A stretch of DNA of 64,000 bases from Pseudomonas sp. 14P_8.1_Bac3 (GTDB taxonomy: Bacteria; Pseudomonadota; Gammaproteobacteria; Pseudomonadales; Pseudomonadaceae). Every line of letters starts with the position of its first letter. The stretch's first letter is position 1. A program made the position numbers and the translations under genes. The stretch covers positions 62,001-126,000 of the forward strand of contig NZ_JANLOD010000017.1 in the NCBI RefSeq assembly GCF_025466085.1, read 5' to 3'. The notes below the pieces were generated by a model. It saw nothing but the letters and a program-made list of their open reading frames with translations. It did no database searches and was not told where the DNA came from. Of the stretch, positions 35,624 through 45,788 are shown piece by piece.

Positions 35624-38380
35624 TCAGGCTGTCGCTGGCTTGATCAATGCTGGCCAGTCGATGCTGGTCACGGGTCCGAGGTCAAAACCGGCGCCACTGG
35701 CGGCGAGGTTTTTGTTGTAGAACCGGTCATGACCCAAGGCGTCGGCCCACTTCTCGCCGAACACTTGACGAGCCGCAGCCGTGTGCGAAAGGACGCCCGA
35801 CTGGATGACCTGCACGTGCGGTGTCCACACGGTCAGATACCCGGCCTGACCGACCCGCAGGCACAGATCGACATCACCGAACGCTTCGGCAAAATGTTCG
35901 ACATCAATGCCATCAGCCGCTTCGAACAATTGCTTGGAGATCATCAGGCAGGCAAAGGAGACGGCCGAGCAGTTCTGCTCCACCACCAGCCGATTCATGT
36001 AGCCCCTGGCAGTCTTCGATTCGCCCACGAAAGGCGAGCCCACACCGTCGTTGAAGCCGAGAATCAAGCCGGCCTGGGTAATCCGTCCTTCCTGATCAAC
36101 AAGCTTCGCACCGGCGACGCCGATTTCCGGTCGCAGCACCTGGTTGAGCAGGGACTCGATCCAGTTGACGTTGACCACCTCGCTGTCTGCCGCCAGCGTG
36201 ACCAGGTATTCGCCCTGGGCATGCTGGCTGGCCGTATTGATCAGGCGGCCGGTTGCCAGGCCCGGTTCGGCGCTGAACAGACGTACGCGATTGGCCTGTG
36301 GCCCCTGGCTGTCGAGCCAGTTACCCAAGGGCGCCGCATAGGCCGAATCGTCCGCCAGCAGCAGTTCGTAGCGCTGATAGCGGGTGCGCTGCAAGACACT
36401 GCGAATGCAACGCTGCAAGGTTTCCAGATCGCTGACCCCATGCAGGATGACCGACACCATCGGGCGCTCGGTAAAGCGGTAATCGATCTTGTGCGTACCC
36501 GGCACCAGCGTACTGACGTCCGCCTGGTAGCCACGGGTAGCGAGATGACGCAGCAGCGTCTTGCGCTCGTCGACGCTGCTGGCTTCTTCCGGCGCCCGCC
36601 CGACCAGCAACGGCTCGTCCAGGTGCGCAAGGCCGTCCAGCCCGCCCTGCTCGATCAGCCGCAATAGCAGGTCGAATTCCAGCGCTTTCTTGAACTCACG
36701 GGAATAGCCGCCCGCCTCGACCATCACGTCCCGACGGACCAGCCAGTGGCGAGCCATCAGACCCGGATAACTTTGCAGCAGGTCCAGGTTGAAGCCCGGG
36801 CGGAAGACATCGACCAGCGTTCCGTTTTCCTGGCGCTGGAATTCGTCCATCGCCACGGCACGGCATTGCGGTGCAGCGAGCAGTTCCAGGCTTGCCTGAT
36901 ACAGACCGCTCGGCGTCAGCTCTTCACCCGCTTCAGCCAATACCATCCAGTCGCAATCGGTCTGACTGACCACCTGATTGATCTTGTCGACGTAGTTGCT
37001 TTCGTTGACCTTCACAAAGTGCAGGGTATTTTGCAGCGTGGTTTCGGCCGGCAGGTCGCCGGTGGTGAACACGATGATCTTGAAGGCGCGGCAATAGCTG
37101 TTCATCACGCTGTCGAACGTTGCCTGAAGCTTGAAGATGTCGGCTTCCAGGTCCAGCAGCAGGATGCCGAACGTCGGACCGCCAGCGTTACGGGCCAGGT
37201 GCCGCCCGATGTCTTTGACCTGCGCGGCACTCGGGTCGCGAGCCTCAAGCCATTGCAACAGCCGGCCGGTACGCGTGGCGTCGAACAGCCGGCCATTGTT
37301 TTCCAGTGTCGCCGCCGCCAAACGCTGCCCCCACGCCAGGACCGTTTGCGCGCGTTCTTTGGCCCCTTCGTTTTGCAGCGAGCGAGCCAGTTGCTGCACC
37401 ACATCCTGATTGAAGGCATACAGCTCGAAAGCCTTGAGCAAGCGCTCGTTCAGCGGTTCGGCACTGGCGTTGCGATGAACCCGCGACAATTCCTTCTGCT
37501 GGAACATGGCTGCTTCGAGCTCTTCGAGCTGCACCTGACCGGTCGGCACCGCATGCAGGAGGAATTCGAGCGCCGTCAGCACATCGAAAAATGCCTGGTT
37601 GTAGAACGGCAGCTCAACGTATTGCGCTGGCTCGAAACGACGCAGTGGCGCCGCGAGATGCGCGTCCCAGGTGGACTCGAACAACTTCTCGGTGATCGCA
37701 CCGAACGTCATGCTGTAGCGATGATGCAGCGCGTACGGGACAGGCAACAGGCGCACCTTCGCACCCGCCGTCAGCCCGTGGGAATAGCCGTTTTCCTGCA
37801 AGGCCGGATTGAAATCCGCCGCAAGCGTTGCGTACCAGCGCTGCAGGACGGCCGTGCGCGTAACCGCTGTGGCGAGAGACGGCGTATCGGCGGCCAGTAT
37901 TGCCAGTCGAGCTTCAGCGCTATCGTCGCTGTAGTCTTCGCAACCCTTGCGATCACGCAGGTAATAATCGACGCGATCGGCATGAGCCTCGAACGCCAGG
38001 CTGTAACCCTGGCAGGTGCCGTAATCGGCATTCGCCTCCAGGAAGGCCAGGGATTGCTCGAGTGCCTCCGGCAGCAAGAAGCTTTCGGCTTCAACCACGG
38101 CCATGTACGGCGTGGTGATCTGCCCGAGAACCTGACGGACCCTGACACTGAAATGTTGCGCTTGCGTCGCCGGAGCGTGCAGGTACCGGACCGTGGAAAA
38201 CAGGTCGGCGATATCCGCGTCGGCCTCGCGCGATGCGTCGACCACCAGCACCGTGCACGGCAAATCGCTGTAGTAACGCAGGGCGCGGCGCAGGCTTCGC
38301 GGCTGATCGCAAGCCAACAGCACCAAGGTGAATCGCTCGTTCAACGGAGCATCTGTTCCAGTCGTGAATTTGCTTTGCAT
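35624..38380 (-). CDS. Giant glycosyltransferase with tandem GT2-like domains
   Basis: A 918-residue protein. Residues about 15-270 resemble the TIGR00180-type glycosyltransferase domain (FTLVLLACDQPRSLRRAL). About 395-620 is a divergent GT-A-like segment (FGILLLDLEADIFKLQA), including HWLVRRDVMVEAGGYSREF. About 630-918 is a GT2 domain (MVSVILHGVSDLETLQRCIR). It lacks the C-terminal GT-B half of its two larger relatives. Length and placement between flgL and fliC resemble the P. syringae fgt genes for flagellin glycosylation. It is probably co-transcribed with the 1195-residue enzyme, 73 bases upstream. Confidence 0.84.
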   Translation of the reverse strand: MQSKFTTGTDAPLNERFTLVLLACDQPRSLRRALRYYSDLPCTVLVVDASREADADIADLFSTVRYLHAPATQAQHFSVRVRQVLGQITTPYMAVVEAESFLLPEALEQSLAFLEANADYGTCQGYSLAFEAHADRVDYYLRDRKGCEDYSDDSAEARLAILAADTPSLATAVTRTAVLQRWYATLAADFNPALQENGYSHGLTAGAKVRLLPVPYALHHRYSMTFGAITEKLFESTWDAHLAAPLRRFEPAQYVELPFYNQAFFDVLTALEFLLHAVPTGQVQLEELEAAMFQQKELSRVHRNASAEPLNERLLKAFELYAFNQDVVQQLARSLQNEGAKERAQTVLAWGQRLAAATLENNGRLFDATRTGRLLQWLEARDPSAAQVKDIGRHLARNAGGPTFGILLLDLEADIFKLQATFDSVMNSYCRAFKIIVFTTGDLPAETTLQNTLHFVKVNESNYVDKINQVVSQTDCDWMVLAEAGEELTPSGLYQASLELLAAPQCRAVAMDEFQRQENGTLVDVFRPGFNLDLLQSYPGLMARHWLVRRDVMVEAGGYSREFKKALEFDLLLRLIEQGGLDGLAHLDEPLLVGRAPEEASSVDERKTLLRHLATRGYQADVSTLVPGTHKIDYRFTERPMVSVILHGVSDLETLQRCIRSVLQRTRYQRYELLLADDSAYAAPLGNWLDSQGPQANRVRLFSAEPGLATGRLINTASQHAQGEYLVTLAADSEVVNVNWIESLLNQVLRPEIGVAGAKLVDQEGRITQAGLILGFNDGVGSPFVGESKTARGYMNRLVVEQNCSAVSFACLMISKQLFEAADGIDVEHFAEAFGDVDLCLRVGQAGYLTVWTPHVQVIQSGVLSHTAAARQVFGEKWADALGHDRFYNKNLAASGAGFDLGPVTSIDWPALIKPATA

Positions 38381-38453
38381 ATGAATTCCTATAACGAGCG
38401 AGTCGCCGGATCAGCGGCATTACGTTCTTTTGGCAGTTCGACGTTGCGTTTCA

Positions 38454-41400
38454 TCAATCCGGTAGCCAGCCATCGGCCCAGTACTGCAGGTTGTCTCCAC
38501 GCAACATGAAGTCGCGCAACACGACTTCGCGCAATTCGTCGCCCATTCGATAACTGGCGGCAGGGTCCGACAAGTGCATGCGAATCGCCTGCAGCCATTC
38601 ATCAGTGCTGTTGGTGAGGACCCGCGTGCACGGCAAATGACCGCGATAAGCCTCGGTGTCGGAGCAGATCACCGGATACCCGCAGGCGCCGTACTCAAGC
38701 AACCGCAGGTTGCTTTTGCAATCGTTGAAGATATGGAATTCCAGCGGTGCCAATGCGAGGTCAAGGTTCAGGCTCGCGAGCTTCTCCGGGTAGGTCGAGA
38801 GGCTGACGCCGGGATGAAACTCGTGAATGTAGGGCCTGAGCAGATCGGGGCACATGCCGAAAAACACCCATTCGACTTCATCCGCCAATTCACGGACAAC
38901 ATCGGCGATGAGCTCCAGATCGCCACGGTGGCTGGTGCCGCCGCCCCAGCCAATGCGCGGCTTGCTCGAGGTCCGGCGCTGACTCGTGAGGTGCGTCCAC
39001 AGATAGGGCGCCAGCATGTTCGGCACCACACGAATGTTGTGGTGCATGTCAGCCAGGGCGCCGGCAAGCGCATGGGTCGACACCACGACCCGATCGCACA
39101 TGGCGATGCCCTTGCGCATCAATGCCTCGATGTTGTCGGGCATGTTGCGGGTGTGTTCGTTTTTCTCCGGAATCCGGGCGACGTAATCGTCCAGTTCATA
39201 AATGCGCATGGCCTGGGAATAGTTTTTCACCTGGACAATGTCATTGATTTTGCCTGCGTTATAACGGCCCTGGAGAATGATGACGTCCGGTGACTGACGC
39301 TCGATCTCGATGATCGAAGGCATGTCGTAAGCCACACGCCCCACGATACGCCCTGCCGCCTGCAACTCGAACAATGGCTGGCTGACACGGTAGTGGCCGA
39401 TCGCGGAGCTATTGAGCGCCAGGCCCAGAATCGACGGCGCGTTGCGCGTGCACAAAGGGTTCCAGCCCGTGCGCACACCCGGATTCAGGCCAAAGCTGTT
39501 GCCACTCAGATTCAGGTTGCGGTTGTAAGCGGGGTCATTGGCGATCTGCGGCATCCAGCGTTTGTAGAACGCTTCCTGCTCGATCTCCAATTGCTGCTCG
39601 CGTGTCTCTTCTATCCGTGTTTGCGCGGACGGCGCCAGGACAATATTCGAAAACGGCGTGGTGACGATCAGGTACCCGTCCTTGCCGACACGCAGGCACA
39701 GCTCAAGCGCATTGATCCCCTGAGTGCTGATGGCCTCCTCGAACCCGCCGACACTGTCGAATACCTGCTTGCGTACCAGCAGGCAGTGACCGCTCACCGC
39801 ACTCCAGTTCTGCACCACTTGCAGTCGCTGCATATAGCCGCCGGACGTCACCGGCTCATTGATAAACGCCCTGCCCGCCAGACCATTCAAGCCCAGCACC
39901 AGGCCGGCATCGATCACATTGCCTTGCAGATTGAGCGTGCGCGGACCGACGATCCCCACTTCCGGACGCTGCGCATGATTGAGCAACTCGTCCAGCCAAC
40001 GTTCGTCATGGGCCACGCAATAAGGGCTGAGCAGCAGCAGGTAATCGCCGCGCGCCTGTTGCGCGGCGAAGTTCCTGACCTGTGCATCGTTGCCGCTTTG
40101 CGGGCAGGAAAAGATGCGCAGCATGTCACTGCCCAACTCAGCCATGGCCTTGAGCCAATGCCGCAGTTCAGCACTTTCGCTGGCATTGTCGACGATGATG
40201 ATTTCGTAGCGGGTATACGCCGTCTGGCTGATCAGGCTGTTGATGCAGCGCTGCAGTGCAATCAACTCGTCCGTGACGCTGATGATGATCGACACCAGCG
40301 GGCGCTCCGCATACAGGTACTCGATCCGCGGAATCAACTTCAGCAACGGCCCCGGGTGCAACACATGGTCGACACCGATGCGCTGCAGGTGGGCAGTGAT
40401 CAGCCGGGCGTTTTGCTCGATCACTTGCGGCTGGGATAACCACTGTGCGAAGGCAAAAGACGATTCGACCTGCACCTCGGCGATGTGCCCGATGGCATGC
40501 GGCCCGTCCGTTTCGACCAGACGCCAGATCACGTCGTGGGGTGCCAGCTCGCCCAGGGCCGAATCAAACCCGCCCAGTGCCAGGAAGCGTTGGCGTTCAA
40601 ACGCCAAGGTGCGACCGACATACGGGTAGCCGCGCATCAGGTCGAGGTTGAAATCAGGCTTGAAGATCGGCTCGGCGGGTGCGTCATCCACCAGCGCCCC
40701 TTCGTCACTGTAGATGCAGGACGCACCTGGCATCCCGACAATCCGGTCGGCCAGCACCAGCAATGCAGACTCGGTCAACCGGTCTCCGGCACGCAGCAGG
40801 TAGAACCAGTCGGCTTCGTGCAGCCCTGGCAACAACTGGTTGATTTGCTGCGACCCGTCGGCCTGCAGCGGCAGGCATTGAATCCTGTCGTCATGCTCGC
40901 GCTCGCCGTTCGACAACAGCACCACCGATTCACAGGCGTACGTCTGGGCGGCAATGCTTTTGAGGGTCACTTCGACGCCATAGGCATCGGCGTCCGGATC
41001 GACAATCACCGGCACAATGACCGGGCGATGGGCCCAGCGCGCAATTTGTCGGGACAGCACTTGTTTGCGCGACGGGGTGAAACGCCGGCAATCGATCCAT
41101 TGCGTATACAGATCGGCGTAGCTTTCGGAGTCTGTGCCAACCTGAACCAGAATGACGCCCTGGCGCGTGGCCATGACGGTGTACAGATTGAATTCATTCC
41201 ACTCGCGAGTTTCGGCCGGAGTGAGTTCCTCCAGCATCATGTACCGCACCCAATCGGTGGCCGGGGCCAGCTCGCCGCTGCGCTGGGCAAGCATCTGCGC
41301 CACCCACGCCCACTCGACGGTAGCCGCGGCAATCATCTCCGGGCGCTTGCTCAGACGCTCCGGATACAGGCGTACGATGCTGCCGATACTGGCGAGCTGC

Positions 41401-42041
41401 ACCAGATTGCCGCGTCGCAGCAGGCAAATGTACAGGGCGAAATCGAGCAGCGCGACGAACCCGCCTTCGGCCTGAGTCAGCGCAGGCAGCAGCGCAGCGA
41501 TGTCGGCACGGCGCATCAGCGCGCAACTGAAACCACCGAGAATATTGCGTGGGGTTTTCTCGAACGCGGCCAGCAGGTCTTCGCCTTTGAATAGCGCATC
41601 GAAAGCCGTGAGCCCGACGTTTTCCATGCGCACCGGCAACACGTAGTCGTCGGCATCGATCACGTGATGCTTGCTGACCACCAGCAACACCTCGGCGTGC
41701 TCGCTCAACACAGCGGCCTGCTCGCTGATGGTTTTCACCAGCAACTGATCGTCGTCACACAGAAACTTGATGTACTCGCCGCGACTTTCTTCGAAGCAAC
41801 GCAGGAGGTTCTGTTGAAAGCCCAGGCGTACCGGGTTGTGCAGGTAACGCACAACGACGTTCGACTCTGCGACCAGCGACTCGACGATCTGCTCGATCTC
41901 GCCCGTGCGGCAATCGTCGCAGATGACGATTTCCAGGTTGTCGTAGGTCTGATCGAGCGCGCTTTGCAGGGCTACACGAAAAAAACGCGGGTTGTACGCA
42001 GGGATGGCGATGCTGACAAGAGGAGTAGATTTCACACGCAT
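38454..42041 (-). CDS. Giant glycosyltransferase (GT2/GT2/GT1-like)
   Basis: An 1195-residue protein. Residues about 8-230 form a classic GT2 domain (VSIAIPAYNPRFFRVAL; IKFLCDDDQLL as the DXD region). About 345-580 is a divergent GT-A segment, and about 590-850 a second GT2 (LVSIIISVTDELIALQR). About 885-1195 is a GT-B half ending in a domain with KPRIGWGGGTSHRGDLELI and SNLRLLEYGACGYPVICS. No membrane span or signal peptide is apparent, so it should act in the cytoplasm, as flagellin glycosylation does. It lies next to flgL and is paralogous to the 1169-residue enzyme at the other end of the island. Confidence 0.86.
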   Translation of the reverse strand: MRVKSTPLVSIAIPAYNPRFFRVALQSALDQTYDNLEIVICDDCRTGEIEQIVESLVAESNVVVRYLHNPVRLGFQQNLLRCFEESRGEYIKFLCDDDQLLVKTISEQAAVLSEHAEVLLVVSKHHVIDADDYVLPVRMENVGLTAFDALFKGEDLLAAFEKTPRNILGGFSCALMRRADIAALLPALTQAEGGFVALLDFALYICLLRRGNLVQLASIGSIVRLYPERLSKRPEMIAAATVEWAWVAQMLAQRSGELAPATDWVRYMMLEELTPAETREWNEFNLYTVMATRQGVILVQVGTDSESYADLYTQWIDCRRFTPSRKQVLSRQIARWAHRPVIVPVIVDPDADAYGVEVTLKSIAAQTYACESVVLLSNGEREHDDRIQCLPLQADGSQQINQLLPGLHEADWFYLLRAGDRLTESALLVLADRIVGMPGASCIYSDEGALVDDAPAEPIFKPDFNLDLMRGYPYVGRTLAFERQRFLALGGFDSALGELAPHDVIWRLVETDGPHAIGHIAEVQVESSFAFAQWLSQPQVIEQNARLITAHLQRIGVDHVLHPGPLLKLIPRIEYLYAERPLVSIIISVTDELIALQRCINSLISQTAYTRYEIIIVDNASESAELRHWLKAMAELGSDMLRIFSCPQSGNDAQVRNFAAQQARGDYLLLLSPYCVAHDERWLDELLNHAQRPEVGIVGPRTLNLQGNVIDAGLVLGLNGLAGRAFINEPVTSGGYMQRLQVVQNWSAVSGHCLLVRKQVFDSVGGFEEAISTQGINALELCLRVGKDGYLIVTTPFSNIVLAPSAQTRIEETREQQLEIEQEAFYKRWMPQIANDPAYNRNLNLSGNSFGLNPGVRTGWNPLCTRNAPSILGLALNSSAIGHYRVSQPLFELQAAGRIVGRVAYDMPSIIEIERQSPDVIILQGRYNAGKINDIVQVKNYSQAMRIYELDDYVARIPEKNEHTRNMPDNIEALMRKGIAMCDRVVVSTHALAGALADMHHNIRVVPNMLAPYLWTHLTSQRRTSSKPRIGWGGGTSHRGDLELIADVVRELADEVEWVFFGMCPDLLRPYIHEFHPGVSLSTYPEKLASLNLDLALAPLEFHIFNDCKSNLRLLEYGACGYPVICSDTEAYRGHLPCTRVLTNSTDEWLQAIRMHLSDPAASYRMGDELREVVLRDFMLRGDNLQYWADGWLPD

Positions 42042-42108
42042 GACTCTCGGCCGGGGGGCGTCAACTCCCGCGAGAGCAGAACGTCCTGAACCGTAAAAGG
42101 TAGAGGAT

Positions 42109-42136
42109 CAGGGACCGCATACGCATGCGATCCCTG
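42109..42136. repeat. Inverted repeat after flgL
   Basis: CAGGGACCGCAT and ATGCGATCCCTG form a twelve-base stem with one mismatch and a four-base loop, in the 102-base gap between flgL and the first glycosyltransferase. No T run follows, so it may be an mRNA-end structure or protein site rather than a full terminator. Confidence 0.55.
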
Positions 42137-42143
42137 CTCTGGA

Positions 42144-43691
42144 TCAGACTTTGTTGAACAGGCCCAACTGCGCGATTTTGCTGAACGCCAACTGCGAAGC
42201 CTGCAGCATGGTCTGCTGCAAGGTCAGGCGCGTCATCACTTCAGCGGGGTCGGAATCACGGATTGTCGATTGTGTCTGCGCATTGGCCAGCACCAGGGCC
42301 TGGTTGGTGTCGCTCTGGGTATCCAGCGCCGAACCACGACCACCGACCGAACTCAAGCCAGCGGAAACCTGGTCGATGCCGCTGGCAAGGTTGCCCATGC
42401 CTGCTGTCATCGCCGCCAGTTGTTTCTGGGTGGCCACCGCATCACCGTTAGTCGGCGTATTCAGTGCTTTTTTCAACTGGCTCACGGTATCCAGGATGTT
42501 CTGGGTCTCGTGGGTATTGACCGACACGTTGAACTGATCACCTGCCACCAGGACGTTGGTCGCGGTGTTGTCGAGGGTGAACTCCACACCGGATGCGGTG
42601 GCCTTGTTACCGACGATGGTGCCGTTGCTGACAGGTTTGCTATCCGCTGTGATCGGGGCGGCGTACAACTCGAACGTGGTGTCGCTGGTGAACTTCAGCA
42701 CGGCGGAACCGCTCGGGAAGCTGGCTTTGTAAGCCGCCGGGTCGGTGATCGTGGTGCCGGTCGCCTGGACCGTGCCAGGGTTGCCAGGACCGCGGGACAC
42801 GTTGAAGGTGTCCGGCTTGGATTGCAGGGTGAAATTACGTCCGGTCAATACCGCGTTCGGATCGTTGACATTCAGGGTCAGGTCGACGCCGCGGAAGCTG
42901 ATGTTCTGATTGGTGCCCGTGGTGATGACACCGCCCCGGGTGGCTTCGTTCGTGACATCGTTGCCGCTGCCATCCGTGATCTTCAACTGGGTGCCGCTGA
43001 CAAATTCCACCGTGTACGGTTCGCCGCCGGCGAATTTGTTGCTGTACGAAACGCTCGACGAAACCTGTCCGTCGGAGAGCGTCACGAGGCCGTCGTTCAT
43101 CGACGAGGTGACCTGGGTGCGCGCGGTATTGACCGCTTGCTGGAAGACTTCCCAGCCGGTGCTGTTGGTGGCCATCGACATGTTGTCGCCGACCGGCAGA
43201 TTCAGGGTCGTCTGGTCGCCGTTGTAGCTGTAGGTGCCATCGGAATTGCGAGAGAACGGCACGGTGTCGCCCTTGGAGCCGGCGAAGATGTATTTGCCGT
43301 TTTCATCCTGGCTGTTCATCAGGCTCAGCAACTGCTCTTCGATCTGGCCCAGTTCCGAGGCGTTGGCCTGACGGTCGGCATCGGTGTAACCGGCGTTGTT
43401 CGCCCCGATGGCCAGTTCCTTGGCGCGCTGCAGTACGTTGTTGATGCTGGTCAGGACCGACTCGGTCTGGCCCAGGGTTGCTTTGACGGTGTCGGTATTG
43501 GCCTTGTACTGATCAAGCATCGAAGCCTGTTGACCCAACTGCAGCAGGCGCGAAGCACCCACCGGATCGTCGGCGGCGGTGTTGACGCGAACCAGGCTGC
43601 TCGCCTCTTCGCTGCTCTTGACGACGTTGGCGAAGTTCTTCTGGTAATTCGCAGCCGTGGACTCGTAAAACTGGGCGGTAGAAATGCGCAT
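42144..43691 (-). CDS. flgL: Flagellar hook-associated protein 3 FlgL
   Basis: A 515-residue flagellin-like junction protein. The N-terminus (MRISTAQFYESTAANYQKN) and C-terminus (LTLQQTMLQASQLAFSKIAQ) are the conserved coiled-coil ends; the middle is variable. FlgL and FlgK join hook and filament. It follows flgK by 13 bases and is the last gene of the flg run before the glycan island. Confidence 0.96.
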   Translation of the reverse strand: MRISTAQFYESTAANYQKNFANVVKSSEEASSLVRVNTAADDPVGASRLLQLGQQASMLDQYKANTDTVKATLGQTESVLTSINNVLQRAKELAIGANNAGYTDADRQANASELGQIEEQLLSLMNSQDENGKYIFAGSKGDTVPFSRNSDGTYSYNGDQTTLNLPVGDNMSMATNSTGWEVFQQAVNTARTQVTSSMNDGLVTLSDGQVSSSVSYSNKFAGGEPYTVEFVSGTQLKITDGSGNDVTNEATRGGVITTGTNQNISFRGVDLTLNVNDPNAVLTGRNFTLQSKPDTFNVSRGPGNPGTVQATGTTITDPAAYKASFPSGSAVLKFTSDTTFELYAAPITADSKPVSNGTIVGNKATASGVEFTLDNTATNVLVAGDQFNVSVNTHETQNILDTVSQLKKALNTPTNGDAVATQKQLAAMTAGMGNLASGIDQVSAGLSSVGGRGSALDTQSDTNQALVLANAQTQSTIRDSDPAEVMTRLTLQQTMLQASQLAFSKIAQLGLFNKV

Positions 43692-43704
43692 GGGCTACGA
43701 CTCC

Positions 43705-45765
43705 TTAAAGACTGTTGATCAGTGTGCTGAAGATTTCCTGCGCAGCCTTGATGATCTGCGAAGACGCTGTGTAGTACTGCTGATACTTGACCAGGTTGCC
43801 GGTTTCCTCGTCGAGGTCGACACCCGATAGCGAGTCGCGCGCGCCTTTGGCATTGGCCAGGATGGCGTCGGTCGCGGCACTGTCGAGTTTGCCTTGCGCC
43901 GCCTTCGAGCCGACATTCTCCACCAGTTTGCCGTAGGCGTCGGTCAGGGAGATGCCTTTGCTGGAACTGCCAGTGTCCACGGTCTGCGCGGTTTGCAGGC
44001 CGGCCAGGGCGGTGCCGTTACGATTGTCCAGCGTACCTGGCTGACTGAGGGTGACGTTGATCGCGGCGCCCGAGGTCGGCGAGCCGGCAACGGTCATATC
44101 GAAGCTCACGGTGTACTGCGTGGCGGGCGGGGCCGGAATCGGCGCGCCACTGGCATCCTTCAGCGGAATGCTCAGGCTCAGGGTGTTGTTCTCGCCGGGC
44201 TTGATGGAGCCACTGCTGATCACGCCACCCTTGGCGTCCAGGAACTGGTAGGTCTGGGTGGTGCCATCGGCCGACACATCACCGAAGACGATCTTGGTCG
44301 GCGTGGAGTTTTTCAGGCCGTTCTGCATCGCTGTTGCGGTGGCTGTGTCGTAGATGTCGAACTTGGTGGTCAGGGTCGGCTGGCCGCTGGCCGGAATCGT
44401 CAGCGTGCCACTGTTGCCCGCCGCGATGGCCGCACCCAGCGGGGCCGCGATGGCCAGGCGCTTGGCGTCGGTCATCTCGGTCTTGATGGTGGCTGCCGCG
44501 TTGCGCGTCGGGGTGATCTTGAACGTGTCGCCGGCCGTGGCAGTGCCGCCCGCCAGCTTCAGGGAGAAGCCGTCGATGACCGGAGGCGGGTTGGTCGTTG
44601 TACTGAAACTGCCCATCGGCGTGTTGTCCGGCAGACGCTGGACGGTATAGTCGGTCGCCGAGGTGAAGGTGACCTTGTAATCATTGATGGTCAGCTTGCC
44701 AGTGTCCTCGATGCTCACATCGAAGTTGCCGGTACCGGCATTGTTGCCAATGGTGGCGATGCTGCGCTGGGACATCTGCGCGGCACTGTTGATGCTGTTG
44801 AACAGGTTGGAGCCGAAGTCACCGTTCTTGTCGATGCCTTGGGCCTGGAGGCTGTTCATCTGATCGGCGACGACCAGGGCCACGCGCCCCAGCTCATTCA
44901 TGGCCGGATCGAGCACGGTGCTGCGATAACGCAACAGGCCGCCAATCTCGCCACCGGTCATGATTGAAGTGATATCGATGGAGCTCGAACCGCGATTGAC
45001 CTGCAGCGCCAGGCGGCTCGGGTCGTCCTTGCTCGGCACGGTCTCAAGCTTGTTCACGGTGTTGCCCATGACCAGCGGCTGACCGCTGCCCAGGTAGATA
45101 TCGAGGCTGCCTTCACGCTCCACCACTTGTGCACCGGTGAAGGTCGACAGCTGGCGCACGGTTTCGTTACGCGCATCCAGCAGGTCGTTCGGCATGCCGC
45201 CGGAACTGGAAATCTCGGAGATCTTCTGGTTCAACTGGGCCACGGTGGCGGCCAGCTTGTTGACCTGATCCGCCATGTTCGTCAGGTTGCCGTTGATGGT
45301 CGCATTCTGCTGAGTCAGTTGCGAAGACATCGAGTTGAAGCGGTTGCTCAAGGCCTGCGTATCGCTGAGCAACAGCTGACGGGAAGCATCGTCGCCAGGC
45401 TTGGCATTGACGTTCTGAACCGAGGTGAAAAACTTGGTCAGGGCGCCGTTCAGGCCGGTACCGCTGTCCGACAGCAACTTGTCCAGTGGCGTGACCTGGC
45501 CCAGGTAGGCAGCCGAGTCGCTGTTGAGCGAGGTGGAAGTCTGCAACTGCGCATCGAGATAGCTGTTGTACACCCGACGTACATCGGCCAGCGTGGTGCC
45601 GCTGCCGATGTACACGTTGCCAAACTGCTGCGAGGCCTTGGTGCCCTGCACTGTCTGCTGGCGTGAGTACCCGGCGGTGTCGACGTTGGCAATGTTGTTG
45701 CCGGTGGTCATCAACGAGGATTGGCCAGCGGCCAGACCCGACATCCCGATATTAAGCAAACTCAT
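43705..45765 (-). CDS. flgK: Flagellar hook-associated protein 1 FlgK
   Basis: A 686-residue hook-filament junction protein. The rod/hook-family N-terminal motif is NNIANVDTAGYSRQQ, and the conserved C-terminal DLDEETGNLVKYQQYYTAS segment matches HAP1 proteins. The variable central part (about 330-600) explains the length, which is normal for Pseudomonas. It starts 23 bases after flgJ. Confidence 0.97.
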   Translation of the reverse strand: MSLLNIGMSGLAAGQSSLMTTGNNIANVDTAGYSRQQTVQGTKASQQFGNVYIGSGTTLADVRRVYNSYLDAQLQTSTSLNSDSAAYLGQVTPLDKLLSDSGTGLNGALTKFFTSVQNVNAKPGDDASRQLLLSDTQALSNRFNSMSSQLTQQNATINGNLTNMADQVNKLAATVAQLNQKISEISSSGGMPNDLLDARNETVRQLSTFTGAQVVEREGSLDIYLGSGQPLVMGNTVNKLETVPSKDDPSRLALQVNRGSSSIDITSIMTGGEIGGLLRYRSTVLDPAMNELGRVALVVADQMNSLQAQGIDKNGDFGSNLFNSINSAAQMSQRSIATIGNNAGTGNFDVSIEDTGKLTINDYKVTFTSATDYTVQRLPDNTPMGSFSTTTNPPPVIDGFSLKLAGGTATAGDTFKITPTRNAAATIKTEMTDAKRLAIAAPLGAAIAAGNSGTLTIPASGQPTLTTKFDIYDTATATAMQNGLKNSTPTKIVFGDVSADGTTQTYQFLDAKGGVISSGSIKPGENNTLSLSIPLKDASGAPIPAPPATQYTVSFDMTVAGSPTSGAAINVTLSQPGTLDNRNGTALAGLQTAQTVDTGSSSKGISLTDAYGKLVENVGSKAAQGKLDSAATDAILANAKGARDSLSGVDLDEETGNLVKYQQYYTASSQIIKAAQEIFSTLINSL

Positions 45766-45788
45766 GGTTCAGACCTTAATCCTTGTGC

